Below are positions 63,400 to 64,000 of a stretch of 64,000 nt of DNA, one piece after another. Position 1 is the first letter of the stretch. Each line of letters starts with the position of its first letter. Both the position numbers and the translations under genes were made by a program. The notes beneath the pieces are model-generated. The model saw nothing but the letters and a program-made list of their open reading frames with translations, made no database searches and was not told the DNA's origin. Source of the stretch: Desulfogranum japonicum DSM 18378 (GTDB taxonomy: Bacteria > Desulfobacterota > Desulfobulbia > Desulfobulbales > Desulfobulbaceae); contig NZ_AUCV01000020.1 in the NCBI RefSeq assembly GCF_000429945.1, forward strand, positions 1 through 64,000. Direction: 5' to 3'.

Positions 63400-64000
63400 A
63401 TGAAATCTCTTTTACGTATCGGTACACGGGCCAGTGAACTGGCTGTTACCCAGTCCGAATGGGTGGGTAAACAAATCACTGCCGCTTATCCTGAAATCTC
63501 CATTGAATTGGTCAAAATCAAAACCAAAGGAGATAAGATTCTAGATGTGCCTCTGGCAAAAGTTGGCGGCAAAGGGTTGTTTGTCAAAGAAATTGAAGAT
63601 GCCATGCTCGCAGGAGAAGTTGACCTTGCCGTTCATTCGATGAAGGACGTCCCGACAGAATTGCCCGACGGACTCCATGTACCTATCGTCCCTGTGCGTG
63701 AAATCCCCCAAGATGCTTTTGTTTCAGACAAATATAATTCCCTTGCTGAACTCCCGGAAGGCAGCACAGTTGGAACATCCAGTCTGCGGCGAAAAGCACA
63801 GCTTACAGCTCTGCGTCCAGACCTTGTCATTACTGACCTGAGAGGGAACCTGCAGACCCGGTTGAAAAAAATGGAAGATGGCCTGTATGACGCTATTATC
63901 CTTGCCGGTGCGGGACTCCAAAGGATGGGCATGCAAGCTCACATCCGTACGTTGTTCTCACCGGAACAAATGTTACCAGCCATAGGTCAGGGAGCACTGG
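63400..64000 (+). CDS. hemC: Hydroxymethylbilane synthase (porphobilinogen deaminase), N-terminal part
   Basis: The first 200 residues of HemC, cut by the window edge: LRIGTRASELAVTQSEWV, IKTKGDKILDVPLAKVGGKGLF, DLAVHSMKDVPTELPDGL, VGTSSLRRKAQL and DLRGNLQTRLKKM. All are family signatures. It polymerises four porphobilinogens to hydroxymethylbilane for heme, siroheme and cobalamin. The cofactor-binding Cys lies beyond the window. ATG 63400 is the expected start; no operon partner is visible upstream. Confidence 0.96.
   Translation, partial: MKSLLRIGTRASELAVTQSEWVGKQITAAYPEISIELVKIKTKGDKILDVPLAKVGGKGLFVKEIEDAMLAGEVDLAVHSMKDVPTELPDGLHVPIVPVREIPQDAFVSDKYNSLAELPEGSTVGTSSLRRKAQLTALRPDLVITDLRGNLQTRLKKMEDGLYDAIILAGAGLQRMGMQAHIRTLFSPEQMLPAIGQGAL

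Overview
The window reads as chromosomal DNA of a strictly anaerobic Gram-negative bacterium, most likely a Desulfobacterota member near the Desulfobulbales. This is an inference from gene content. The supporting genes are an HdrA protein fused to an MvhD-type domain, a type II secretion (T2SS) locus with GspN and a PilM-like GspL, two secreted proteins with the CFI-box C-terminal tail, a phosphoglycerate-mutase-like candidate homoserine kinase next to homoserine dehydrogenase, the paired TIGR03915/TIGR03916 DNA-metabolism genes, and heptose (gmhA) synthesis pointing to LPS. No 16S rRNA is present, so the rank cannot be fixed.

Layout. 0-4 kb: the end of an integrase-type gene, the C-terminal part of a membrane transporter, the radical SAM/DUF4130-type pair, and a frameshifted glycosyltransferase pseudogene. 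4-18.2 kb: a minus-strand T2SS locus (G-H-I-J-K-L-M-N-C-D-E, no gspF) preceded by a large secreted delta-60-repeat protein with a CFI-box tail. 18.6-21 kb: a molybdopterin-binding-domain protein, two short inverted-repeat elements and a DUF457-type membrane hydrolase. 21.4-36.9 kb: glycan and envelope genes. These comprise a GT39-like transferase facing a polyprenyl-phosphate-type GT2; a minus-strand run of PHP/TatD-like hydrolase, glycerol-3-phosphate dehydrogenase-like flavoprotein, GT2, radical SAM and GT2; two secreted proteins, one an SGNH hydrolase with a CFI-box tail; and an operon GT4-epimerase-hexapeptide acyltransferase-flippase-like-GT2. 37.4-40.7 kb: a plus-strand MBOAT / AlgJ-like / small membrane protein set for polysaccharide O-acetylation. 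40.8-48.7 kb: a soluble FIST-domain chemoreceptor, a U32 peptidase-family protein, and an operon GT2-flippase-like-FAD oxidoreductase. 49.4-56.5 kb: a small unknown protein, an orphan HdrA-MvhD fusion, an unusual radical SAM protein boxed by a perfect 58-bp inverted repeat, a CNT nucleoside transporter, a small membrane protein and an HU/IHF protein. 57-64 kb: housekeeping genes (initiator tRNA-Met with a clear promoter and terminator, thioesterase, candidate homoserine kinase, hom, adk, gmhA, a DHS-like conserved protein, hemC).

How the parts fit. Much of the window builds or exports cell-surface material. Lipid-linked sugar donors (GT2) and membrane acceptor enzymes (GT39, flippase-like proteins, MBOAT) make and decorate glycans, gmhA feeds heptose for LPS, and the T2SS can carry folded proteins across the outer membrane. 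The two CFI-box proteins share a C-terminal Cys-Phe-Ile motif, hydrophobic stretch and Arg-rich end that could be a sorting tail; its machinery is not known from this sequence.

Non-coding structure is unusually rich. I see three families of short dispersed elements with inverted ends: family 1 at about 20.12, 20.30, 40.75 and 56.60 kb; family 2 at 52.33, 53.68, 55.98 kb and a fragment at 55.17 kb; family 3 at 18.41 kb with decayed copies at 55.83 and 63.27 kb. They fill most of the long gene-free gaps. No CRISPR array or rRNA was found. Several genes appear to start at TTG or GTG behind a good Shine-Dalgarno sequence, and I have moved several starts accordingly.
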